Assembly: GCF_002094305.1 (NCBI RefSeq)
Contig: NZ_LWTX01000001.1
Span: 62,001 to 126,000 of the forward strand
DNA: 64,000 nucleotides
Reading direction: 5' to 3'
Source: Prescottella equi
Lineage (GTDB): Bacteria; Actinomycetota; Actinomycetes; Mycobacteriales; Mycobacteriaceae
Program-made: the position numbers and the translations under genes
In this document: one piece after another, positions 56,921 through 64,000 of the stretch
How positions within the stretch are numbered: position 1 is the stretch's first letter
Layout: the number at the start of each line of letters is the position of its first letter
Notes under the pieces: generated by a model
Databases searched by the model: none
Seen by the model: only the letters and a program-made list of their open reading frames with translations
What the model was told of the DNA's origin: nothing

Positions 56921-57448
56921 GGCGCCGCCCGTCGATCCCCGGCGACGGCGCTGACGGCCTACAACCTCGGGGCGCGACGGCAGACGTCGAGTGACATCCG
57001 GGGCCGTTGGCGGGACGAGTGCGCGCAGCGCCTGCCTGCGGGTGTCGACCGGCGCGTGGTGTTCTCGTTCGGCGTCAACGACACGACCGTCGAGGGTGGC
57101 GCGCCGCGTGTCGACCCGCACGTGTCCGTGGAGAATCTCGCCGCGATGCTCGCGGAGTGTGCGGCGAGCGGATGGCGGGCGCTGGTCGTGGGACCGCCGC
57201 CGATCGACGACGCAGATCAGAATGCGCGCACGGCCGCGCTCGACCGGCGGTTCGCCGCGGTCTGCCGGTCTGCCGGTGTCGAGTACGTTCCGGTCCTCGA
57301 CGCCCTCGTCGCCGACCCGGTCTGGATGCAGCAGGTGCGGGACGGGGACGGAGCCCACCCGGACAGCGGCGGATACCGGACGCTCGCGGCGCTGGTGCGC
57401 CCCGTGTGGGAGGAGTGGACGACCATGGTCCGATCCGAGGGCCGGTAA
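56921..57448 (+). pseudogene. decapitated SGNH/GDSL hydrolase
   Basis: The reading frame from about 56921 to 57448 encodes the family's LTAYNLGARRQTSSDI, block III FSFGVND and block V DGAHPDSGGY. The N-terminal block with the catalytic Ser (GDS) is missing, and no ATG or GTG precedes 57056 in frame. The remaining frame has no stops. It seems to have lost its 5' end at the junction with the divergent MMPL gene. A start at GTG 57056 would give a non-catalytic 130-aa remnant. Confidence 0.75.
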
Positions 57449-57450
57449 CC

Positions 57451-57479
57451 TTCCGCGGCGGGACTGCGCTACCTATGCT
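57451..57479 (+). promoter_or_regulatory. promoter for a leaderless AraC-family gene
   Basis: TTCCGC (57451-57456), 17-bp spacer, TATGCT (57474-57479). The predicted transcription start is 57486, the GTG of the regulator gene. Confidence 0.5.
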
Positions 57480-57485
57480 CCGGGT

Positions 57486-58478
57486 GTGCTGTCGACCTTT
57501 GATCCCCGGACCCCACGTGAGCGGGGCGCCGGATCCGTCACAGACTGGGACGAGATCAAGCAGTGGTCGGACGCGGTGTACATGCCGTACTCGGTGCGGC
57601 CGGTGGGGCGCGGACTAGTCCCCGCGTCCGACATGTTCTCGGTGAAGATCGCCGAGATGACGCTCACCCGGTTCAGCTACGGGATTCCGGTGGCGCTGAG
57701 CGAATTCGAGCCCGAGGCCGGCAACGTCCTGGTGCTCACGACCTTGAATGGGCGGACACGGCACGAAGTGACCACGAAGTCCAGCGTCGACCTGAGGAGC
57801 GGACAGACGTTCGTCGTCGACTGCAGTCGGGTCGACTACGGGTTTGCCGCCGACGCCGACCATCTTCAGCTCAACCTCACGATCCCGCACCGGTTGTTGG
57901 CCGATTTCGCGCTGCGGTGGTGGGGGCGGGCTCCCGACGACCGGCTGTGGCGGCACAAGTGCGTCGTCGGCGGCCCGGGTAGCCCATGGTTGGCGTTGTT
58001 GGACTACGCTTCGCGCACCCTGGCGACGGACCGGGATACGATCGCGCACAGTCGCATCGGAACGAATCTGCAGGAAATCATCGCGGCACAGGTGCTCGAG
58101 GAATGGGCGGCGAGTGCCGGTGTCGACCCGGCGCCGGCCCCGGCAGTGCCCGCGCCCGGCTACGTCAGGCGGGCGGTGCGCTACATCGAAGACAACGCTC
58201 GCGACCTTCCGACGGTGGCCGAGGTAGCCCAGGAGGTCGGTGTCAGCGTCCGGGCGCTGTCCGGCGGATTCCGCGAGTACCTCGGGATCACCCCGCGGGA
58301 CTGTCTGCGCGAGCACCGGCTGGAGGGAGTGCGGCGAGAGCTGTCCTCCCATGCGACGACGACGGTCGCCGCGGCCGCGGGTGCGTGGGGGTACGTCAAC
58401 ATGGGTGTCTTCGCCGCGGCTTACCGGCAACGGTTCGGTGAGAACCCGTCCGACACCCTGCGTCGCGGAAGCGAGTGA
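57486..58478 (+). CDS. AraC-family transcriptional regulator
   Basis: A 330-aa regulator. The N-terminal AraC_binding_2-like sensor domain (about residues 20-200) has FSYGIPVALSEFEPEAGNVLVLT and a GQTFVVDCSR strand. The C-terminal double helix-turn-helix (about 225-325) includes TVAEVAQEVGVSVRALSGGFREYLGITPRDCLREHRLE. GTG 57486 is predicted to be leaderless. The neighbouring serine esterase gene downstream is a possible target. Confidence 0.85.
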   Translation: MLSTFDPRTPRERGAGSVTDWDEIKQWSDAVYMPYSVRPVGRGLVPASDMFSVKIAEMTLTRFSYGIPVALSEFEPEAGNVLVLTTLNGRTRHEVTTKSSVDLRSGQTFVVDCSRVDYGFAADADHLQLNLTIPHRLLADFALRWWGRAPDDRLWRHKCVVGGPGSPWLALLDYASRTLATDRDTIAHSRIGTNLQEIIAAQVLEEWAASAGVDPAPAPAVPAPGYVRRAVRYIEDNARDLPTVAEVAQEVGVSVRALSGGFREYLGITPRDCLREHRLEGVRRELSSHATTTVAAAAGAWGYVNMGVFAAAYRQRFGENPSDTLRRGSE

Positions 58479-58593
58479 CGCCGATCACGAATGTCTGCCG
58501 GTTCGAGACGGTGATTGCCGATCGAGGACGCGGGCGCCGCGGAAATCCCCCTAGGTTGCTCTCCTGTACGAGGTTATTGACGGGAGATGAACT

Positions 58594-59775
58594 GTGGAAC
58601 AAAGTGATTCGAATATGAACTCCGTGCTCGACGGCGTGACGGGTGCCGGTGCCGGGCAGATACCCGGTGTGGTCGCGATGCTGACCGACCGGAACGGGAC
58701 CGTGTACGAGGGTTCGGCCGGAGTTCGGTCGATACTCGACGCGCGGCCGATGACACCCGACACCGTGTTCGCCATGTTCTCGACGACGAAAGCGATCACC
58801 GGCACCGCCGTGCTGCAGTGCGTGGAGGAAGGGCTCCTCGATCTCGACGCTCCGGCGTCGAACTACCTGCCGGAGATCGGGAAACTCGAAGTGATCGACG
58901 GCTTCGATGCGCAGGGGGCGCCCGTGCTGCGGGCACCCCGACGCGCGATCACGACGCGCATGCTGCTGCTGCACACTGCCGGATTGGGTTACCCGTTCTT
59001 CGACGAGACGTACCACCGGTTGACGGTCGAGCACGGCTGGCCGAGCGTCATCACCGGCACCAAGGCCGCGCTGACGACGCCGCTGCTGTTCGATCCGGGT
59101 GAGCGCTGGCAGTACGGATCGAACATCGACTGGGCAGGGCTGGTCGTCGAGGCTGTGCGGGGCGAGCGACTGGGCGACGTGATGTCCGAGCGCATCTTCA
59201 CCCCCTTGGGGATGTCGGACACGGCCTTCCGGCTCGACGAGGCGATGGAGCAGCGGCGGGCGACGATCCATCAGCGGCGGCGGGACGGGGTGCTCGAACC
59301 GCTCGACTTGGTGTTGCCGCAGGATCCCGAGGTGCACATGGGTGGTCACGGGCTGTACTCGACCGTCGGGGACTACACCAGGTTCCTCCGCATGTGGTTG
59401 AACGACGGTATGGGTGACCATGGCCGCGTCCTCGAGGCAGGGACAGTCGAGCGGGCTGTCCTGAGCGGGCTGGACGGGCAGCAGGTGACGATGCTGCCCG
59501 GCGTCGAACCGGAGCTGTCCAACGACGCCGAGTTCTTCCCCGGGCAGCGTAAATCGTGGGCGTACACGTTCATGGTCAACGACGAGCCGGCGCCGACCGG
59601 CCGGCCGGCGGGCTCGCTCGCCTGGGCTGGGCTCGCGAACCTCTATTACTGGATCGATCGGCAGAACGGCATCGCAGGTATGTGGGCCGCGCAGGTTCTG
59701 CCCTTCGCGGACCGCGCATCACTCGACGGCTACCTCGAGTTCGAAGCGGCTGCCTATCGCACGCTGGGGCCGTAG
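58594..59775 (+). CDS. class C beta-lactamase-fold serine esterase (EstB-like)
   Basis: A 393-aa serine hydrolase with Ser63-Thr-Thr-Lys66 (SxxK), Tyr174-Gly-Ser-Asn177 (YxN) and a C-terminal [12 protein letters not shown] replacing the KTG triad, as in EstB-type carboxylesterases. No signal peptide, so it is cytoplasmic and an esterase rather than a beta-lactamase. GGGAGATGA precedes the GTG. Confidence 0.87.
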   Translation: MEQSDSNMNSVLDGVTGAGAGQIPGVVAMLTDRNGTVYEGSAGVRSILDARPMTPDTVFAMFSTTKAITGTAVLQCVEEGLLDLDAPASNYLPEIGKLEVIDGFDAQGAPVLRAPRRAITTRMLLLHTAGLGYPFFDETYHRLTVEHGWPSVITGTKAALTTPLLFDPGERWQYGSNIDWAGLVVEAVRGERLGDVMSERIFTPLGMSDTAFRLDEAMEQRRATIHQRRRDGVLEPLDLVLPQDPEVHMGGHGLYSTVGDYTRFLRMWLNDGMGDHGRVLEAGTVERAVLSGLDGQQVTMLPGVEPELSNDAEFFPGQRKSWAYTFMVNDEPAPTGRPAGSLAWAGLANLYYWIDRQNGIAGMWAAQVLPFADRASLDGYLEFEAAAYRTLGP

Positions 59776-59802
59776 GGCCACCGTCCGGCAGGGGTACTCG
59801 CG

Positions 59803-59846
59803 TTGACCCTGCCGGGCACACGTGCCACACTCGAACATGAGTTCGA
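59803..59846 (+). promoter_or_regulatory. dnaE2 promoter with perfect LexA/SOS box
   Basis: TTGACC (59803-59808), 17-bp spacer and CACACT (59826-59831) form a likely promoter. TCGAACATGAGTTCGA (59831-59846) is a perfect TCGAAC-N4-GTTCGA LexA palindrome at the transcription start, giving tight SOS control. Confidence 0.9.
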
Positions 59847-59915
59847 AAGATGCGTCTTCCCCTCCGCGTCTTCCTGTACGCGCAGGCGTGTGTCCTGCGG
59901 GAAGGTGACAGTTGG

Positions 59916-62900
59916 ATGGGTTGGGGCCACGGTCCGCCGACGTGGGCGGAGATGGAACGGGTGCTGTCGGGGCGCCCGCGGCACGAGTCGCAGTTCCCGG
60001 GCGACGGCGGCGACAGCCCGGCGTGGTCCCGCAAGCGCGGCGCCTACCTGGCCGACGGTGCGGTTCGCCCGGTCGGTGCCACCGTTCCGTACGCCGAGCT
60101 GCACACCCACTCGGCCTTCAGCTTCCTCGACGGTGCCAGCCCGCCCGAGGAACTCGTCGAGGAAGCCGTGCGGCTCGGGCTGGACGCGATCGCGCTCACC
60201 GACCACGACGGCATGTACGGCGTGGTCCGGTTCGCCGAGGCCGCGAAGGAGCTGGGCATGCGGACGGTGTTCGGGGCCGAACTGTCCCTCGACGCCACCC
60301 CGCGCACCGGCACCCCCGACCCCGGCGGCACGCATCTTCTGGTGCTGGCTCGCGGGCAGGAAGGGTACCGGCGGCTGTCGCGGCAGATTGCGGCCGCGCA
60401 CCTGGCCGGTGGGGAGAAGGGCAAGCCCCGCTACGACTACGACGCGCTCACGGAGGCGGCGGGCGGGCACTGGCAGATCCTCACCGGGTGCCGCAAGGGG
60501 CACGTGCGCAGTGCACTCGCCGCAGGCGGGCCCGACGCCGCCGAAGCTGCGCTGCGCGACCTCGTCGACCGGTTCGGGGCCGATCGGGTCACCGTCGAAC
60601 TCACCCATCGCGGCCTGCCGGAGGACGACGAGATCAACGCGGCGCTCGCGGAAATCGCCACGCGACAACAGCTTCCCGTGATCGCGTCGACTGCGGCGCA
60701 CTTCGCCGGTCCACCCCGACGACGGCTGGCGATGGCGATGGCCGCCGTGCGGGCCAGGCAGAGCCTGGACGAGGCGGCGGGCTGGCTCGCGCCCACCGGC
60801 GGTGCGCACCTGCGGTCCGGGGCCGAGATGGCGCGGCTGTTCGCGCAGTGCCCCGAGGCGGTGGCGGGCGCCGCCGCGCTGGGGCTCGAGTGCGCGTTCG
60901 ATCTGCGGCTCATCGCGCCGAAACTCCCGCCGTTCGACGTCCCGGACGGGCACACGGAAGCGAGCTGGCTGCGCGAGCTGACCATGCAGGGGGCACGCCG
61001 GCGGTACGGGCCACCGTCGGCGAACCCGGCCGCATACGCGCAGATCGAACACGAACTCGACATCATCGAACGGCTGACCTTTCCCGGCTACTTCCTCGTG
61101 GTCCACGACATCGTCTCGTTCTGCAAGGACAACGACATCCTCTGTCAGGGAAGGGGTTCGGCCGCCAACTCGGCGGTCTGCTACGCGATCGGCATCACCA
61201 ACGTCGACCCGGTGCGCAACAAGCTGTTGTTCGAACGGTTCCTCTCGCCCGAGCGGGACGGCCCGCCCGACATCGACGTCGACATCGAATCCGATCGCCG
61301 CGAGGAGGCCATCCAGCACGTCTACACCAAGTACGGCCGCGAGTACGCCGCGCAGGTCGCCAACGTCATCACCTACCGCGGCAAGTCGTCGGTGCGGGAC
61401 ATGGCCCGGGCGCTCGGCTTCTCGCAGGGCCAGCAGGACGCGTGGAGCAAACAGGTCAGCCGGTGGACCGGCGTCGGCCAGGAGACCGACACCGACATCC
61501 CGCCGGCCGTGCTGGAGCTGGCCGCGCAGATCGAGGGCTTTCCCCGGCACCTCGGCATCCACTCCGGCGGCATGGTGATCTGCGACCGGCCCATCGCCGA
61601 CGTGTGCCCGGTGGAATGGGCGCGCATGGAGAACCGCAGCGTTCTGCAGTGGGACAAGGACGACTGCGCCGCAGTGGGATTGGTGAAGTTCGACCTGCTC
61701 GGCCTCGGCATGCTCTCGGCGCTGCACTACATGATCGACCTGGTCGCCGAACACAAGGGGATCGAGGTGGACCTGGCGCAGCTCGACCTGTCCGAGCAGG
61801 CGGTCTACGAGATGCTGCAACGCGCCGACTCGGTGGGGGTGTTCCAGGTGGAGTCGCGAGCCCAGATGGCGACACTGCCGCGCCTGAAGCCTCGCAACTT
61901 CTACGACCTCGTCGTCGAGGTCGCGCTCATCCGGCCCGGGCCGATCCAGGGCGGTTCGGTGCATCCGTACATCCGGCGTCGCAACGGTCGCGAGCCCGTC
62001 GTCTACGACCATCCGTGTCTCGAGAAGGCGCTGGCGCGCACGTTGGGGGTGCCGCTGTTCCAGGAGCAGCTCATGCAGATGGCTGTCGACGCGGCCGGTT
62101 TCAGCGCCGCCGAAGCCGACCAGTTGCGGCGCGCGATGGGCTCCAAGCGGTCGCCCGAGAAGATGGAACGCCTGCGCGGACGGCTCTACGACGGCATGCG
62201 GGAGTTGCACGGCATCACCGGCGACGTCGCCGACCGGATCTACGAGAAGCTGCACGCGTTCGCGAACTTCGGCTTCCCCGAGAGTCATTCGCAGTCCTTC
62301 GCATCGCTCGTCTTCTACTCGTCGTGGTTCAAGCTGCACCACCCGGCGGCGTTCTGTGCGGGCCTGCTGCGTGCGCAGCCGATGGGCTTCTACTCGCCGC
62401 AATCCCTCGTCGCCGACGCCCGCCGGCACGGGGTGCGAGTGCACGGGGCCGACGTCAACGCGAGTCTCGCGCACGCCACTCTCGAAGCATGCGGCACCGA
62501 GGTGCGGCTGGGGTTGGGAGAGGTACGCGGCATCGGTGACGCGCTCGCCGAACGTATCGTCGCGGCCCGGGCGGAGGACGGGCCGTTCCGGTCGATCCTG
62601 GATCTGACCGGTCGGATCGACCTGACCACGGGGCAGGTCGAGTCCCTCGCGACGGCCGGAGCGTTGAGCTGCTTCGGGCTGTCCCGGCGCGAGGCGCTGT
62701 GGGCGGCCGGCGCCGCGGCGGGGGAGCGCCCGGACCGGTTGCCGGGGATGGGGGCGTCCACCCGTGCGCCGGCCCTGCCGGGTATGAGCGACCTCGAACT
62801 CGCCGCCGCCGACGTCTGGGCGACGGGCGTCTCACCCGACAGCTATCCGACGGAGTTCCTGCGCCCGCAACTCGACGCGCTGGGAGTGCTGCCGGCGTCG

Positions 62901-63197
62901 CGGCTGCTCGACGTCCCGGACGGGGACCGGGTGCTGGTCGGGGGAGCGGTGACCCACCGGCAACGGCCCGCCACCGCGGCCGGGGTGACCTTCGTCAACC
63001 TCGAGGACGAGACCGGAATGGTCAACGTCGTGTGTTCGGTTGGGCTGTGGGCGAGGTATCGCAAACTCGCCACCAGCGCCCCGGCGTTGCTGGTGCGGGG
63101 GAAGGTGCAGAACGCGGAGGGTGCGGTGACCGTGGTCGCGGACCATCTGCAGCTGATGGACCTGCGGATGGCGAGTAGGTCGCGGGACTTCCGCTGA
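59916..63197 (+). CDS. dnaE2: error-prone DNA polymerase DnaE2
   Basis: A 1093-aa C-family polymerase. The PHP domain opens with AELHTHSAFSFLDGA, the catalytic aspartates are in PPDIDVDIESDRR, and the C-terminal OB domain has VNLEDETGMVNVV. With ImuA' and ImuB it forms the SOS mutasome for damage-induced mutagenesis. ATG 59916 starts MGWGHGPPTWAEMERVL, matching the M. tuberculosis N-terminus; an ATG at 59850 is in frame but would add an unrelated extension. The SOS box lies 70 bp upstream. Confidence 0.95.
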   Translation: MGWGHGPPTWAEMERVLSGRPRHESQFPGDGGDSPAWSRKRGAYLADGAVRPVGATVPYAELHTHSAFSFLDGASPPEELVEEAVRLGLDAIALTDHDGMYGVVRFAEAAKELGMRTVFGAELSLDATPRTGTPDPGGTHLLVLARGQEGYRRLSRQIAAAHLAGGEKGKPRYDYDALTEAAGGHWQILTGCRKGHVRSALAAGGPDAAEAALRDLVDRFGADRVTVELTHRGLPEDDEINAALAEIATRQQLPVIASTAAHFAGPPRRRLAMAMAAVRARQSLDEAAGWLAPTGGAHLRSGAEMARLFAQCPEAVAGAAALGLECAFDLRLIAPKLPPFDVPDGHTEASWLRELTMQGARRRYGPPSANPAAYAQIEHELDIIERLTFPGYFLVVHDIVSFCKDNDILCQGRGSAANSAVCYAIGITNVDPVRNKLLFERFLSPERDGPPDIDVDIESDRREEAIQHVYTKYGREYAAQVANVITYRGKSSVRDMARALGFSQGQQDAWSKQVSRWTGVGQETDTDIPPAVLELAAQIEGFPRHLGIHSGGMVICDRPIADVCPVEWARMENRSVLQWDKDDCAAVGLVKFDLLGLGMLSALHYMIDLVAEHKGIEVDLAQLDLSEQAVYEMLQRADSVGVFQVESRAQMATLPRLKPRNFYDLVVEVALIRPGPIQGGSVHPYIRRRNGREPVVYDHPCLEKALARTLGVPLFQEQLMQMAVDAAGFSAAEADQLRRAMGSKRSPEKMERLRGRLYDGMRELHGITGDVADRIYEKLHAFANFGFPESHSQSFASLVFYSSWFKLHHPAAFCAGLLRAQPMGFYSPQSLVADARRHGVRVHGADVNASLAHATLEACGTEVRLGLGEVRGIGDALAERIVAARAEDGPFRSILDLTGRIDLTTGQVESLATAGALSCFGLSRREALWAAGAAAGERPDRLPGMGASTRAPALPGMSDLELAAADVWATGVSPDSYPTEFLRPQLDALGVLPASRLLDVPDGDRVLVGGAVTHRQRPATAAGVTFVNLEDETGMVNVVCSVGLWARYRKLATSAPALLVRGKVQNAEGAVTVVADHLQLMDLRMASRSRDFR

Positions 63198-63219
63198 GAG
63201 CAGCTTCACACCCTCTCGG

Positions 63220-63238
63220 ATACCCCCTGGGGTATAGT
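63220..63238 (+). promoter_or_regulatory. CsoR/CstR-type operator and -10 of the CoA-disulfide reductase gene
   Basis: ATACCCC-CT-GGGGTAT (63220-63235) is a perfect 16-bp palindrome of the kind bound by CsoR and its persulfide-sensing relative CstR. The TATAGT -10 (63233-63238) overlaps its right arm, so repression is expected. Confidence 0.75.
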
Positions 63239-63264
63239 CGGTCGCAACATCGAGGAGGTAGATC

Positions 63265-64000
63265 GTGAAGGTTGTCATCGTCGGAGGTGTCGCCGGCGGA
63301 ATGTCCGCGGCCACCCGCATGCGTCGTCTGGACGAGTCGGCGGAGATCGTCGTCTTCGAGCGCGGCGCGCACGTGTCGTTCGCGAACTGCGGTCTGCCCT
63401 ACTACGCCGGTGGCGTCATCGAGGACCGCGACGAACTGCTGTTGCAGACGCCCGAGAGTCTCGGAGCCCGTTTCCGCCTCGACGTCCGCGTCCGCAGTGA
63501 GGTCGCCGCGATCGATCCCGACGCCCGCACCGTCACCGTCCACGACCTCGCGTCGGGAGACACCTACGTCGAGAGCTACGACGAACTGGTGCTGAGCACC
63601 GGTGCGAGTCCCATCGTGCCGCCGCTGCCCGGCGTCGAACGCGCACTGATCCTGCGCGACGTCGAGGACGTCGACCGGCTGGTGGAACAGATCGAGTCGG
63701 CGCAGACGTCCGGGGCGCCCAGCGCCGTCATCGTCGGTGCCGGTTTCATCGGCGTCGAACTGGCCGAGAACCTGCGCCACCGTGATCTCGCGGTCACCGT
63801 CGTCGAACTCGCCGACCAGGTGCTGGCGCCGCTCGACCCCGAGATGGCGGCACCCGTCGCCGACCGGATGCGCGAGAACGGAGTGCGCCTCGAACTCGGC
63901 ACCCAGCTGACCTCGATCGGGGCGACCACCGCCGAACTGGCGGACGGGCGCACGCTCCCGGCGGACATCGTCGTCATGGCGATCGGTGTCCGGCCCGAGA
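63265..64000 (+). CDS. CoA-disulfide reductase / NADH oxidase-like flavoprotein (truncated by window end)
   Basis: The first 245 residues of a pyridine nucleotide-disulfide oxidoreductase. FAD motif VVIVGGVAGGMSAA, single redox-active cysteine in SFANCGLPYY (the CoADR hallmark), LSTGASPIVPP and the NAD motif VIVGAGFIGVE are present. GAGGAGG supports the GTG start. Full-length homologues often carry a C-terminal rhodanese domain and reduce CoA disulfide or persulfide. The CstR-like operator upstream fits a reactive-sulfur role. The 3' end is not visible. Confidence 0.88.
   Translation, partial: MKVVIVGGVAGGMSAATRMRRLDESAEIVVFERGAHVSFANCGLPYYAGGVIEDRDELLLQTPESLGARFRLDVRVRSEVAAIDPDARTVTVHDLASGDTYVESYDELVLSTGASPIVPPLPGVERALILRDVEDVDRLVEQIESAQTSGAPSAVIVGAGFIGVELAENLRHRDLAVTVVELADQVLAPLDPEMAAPVADRMRENGVRLELGTQLTSIGATTAELADGRTLPADIVVMAIGVRPE

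Noticed and set aside
59754-62474. A 2.7-kb open frame antisense to dnaE2
   Set aside because: Same GC-driven shadow; the sense strand encodes a complete DnaE2.

Overview
The window is 64 kb of very GC-rich DNA with dense, often overlapping genes and many GTG starts. It comes from a mycolic-acid actinomycete, most likely Rhodococcus or a close relative. The backbone follows the Mycobacterium tuberculosis Rv3391-Rv3421 neighbourhood: tsaB-rimI-tsaD, groES-groEL1, whiB3, an Rv3415c-like gene, sigD-rsdA, a DUF5319 gene, guaB2-guaB3, choD, guaA, imuA'-imuB and an acrA1-like reductase. This resemblance is recalled from family knowledge, not computed. Several blocks look inserted into that backbone.

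Region by region. (1) 115-2308: tRNA t6A and ribosomal acetylation genes. (2) 2253-22869: accessory block. It holds an Hsp70-like membrane protein, a K+ channel, a Tat-exported phosphoesterase, XRE-cupin and IclR regulators, an MhpB-type extradiol dioxygenase, an SOS-type DUF222-HNH gene, and an eight-gene minus-strand catabolic operon (21228 to 13973). That operon encodes a four-component Rieske dioxygenase, a cis-diol dehydrogenase, a C-C bond hydrolase, an acyl-CoA ligase and a small unknown protein. A quinone-oxidoreductase-like enzyme and a thioesterase diverge from it. (3) 22870-25154: CIRCE-controlled groES-groEL1. (4) 25175-27256: SigK, its anti-sigma factor RskA and a fasciclin lipoprotein in one array. 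(5) 27418-31195: WhiB3, SigD and RsdA. (6) 31389-37647: guanine nucleotide synthesis plus a ChoD-type oxidoreductase. (7) 37716-42659: envelope-stress-type PspC proteins, a PspC-fused histidine kinase with its response regulator, and a Ser/Thr kinase. (8) 42731-45164: SOS mutasome genes imuA'-imuB; their partner dnaE2 is at 59916-63197. (9) 45177-59775: copper-type P-type ATPase with a His-triplet tail, assorted hydrolases, a trimethylamine-monooxygenase-like FMO, a two-domain fatty acyl reductase, an MMPL transporter, a decapitated SGNH hydrolase, an AraC regulator and a serine esterase. (10) 63220-64000: a CoA-disulfide-reductase-like gene behind a CsoR/CstR-type palindrome, cut by the window end.

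Themes: three LexA-type boxes (10302, 42731, 59831) tie the DUF222-HNH nuclease to the error-prone ImuA'/ImuB/DnaE2 mutasome. Two CsoR-family-like palindromes sit on the -10 regions of the copper ATPase and the CoA-disulfide reductase. The dioxygenase operon and the distant mhpB together would form most of a meta-cleavage pathway for an aromatic compound. Several genes appear to be leaderless (guaA, the AraC gene, probably the DUF222-HNH gene and the copper ATPase).
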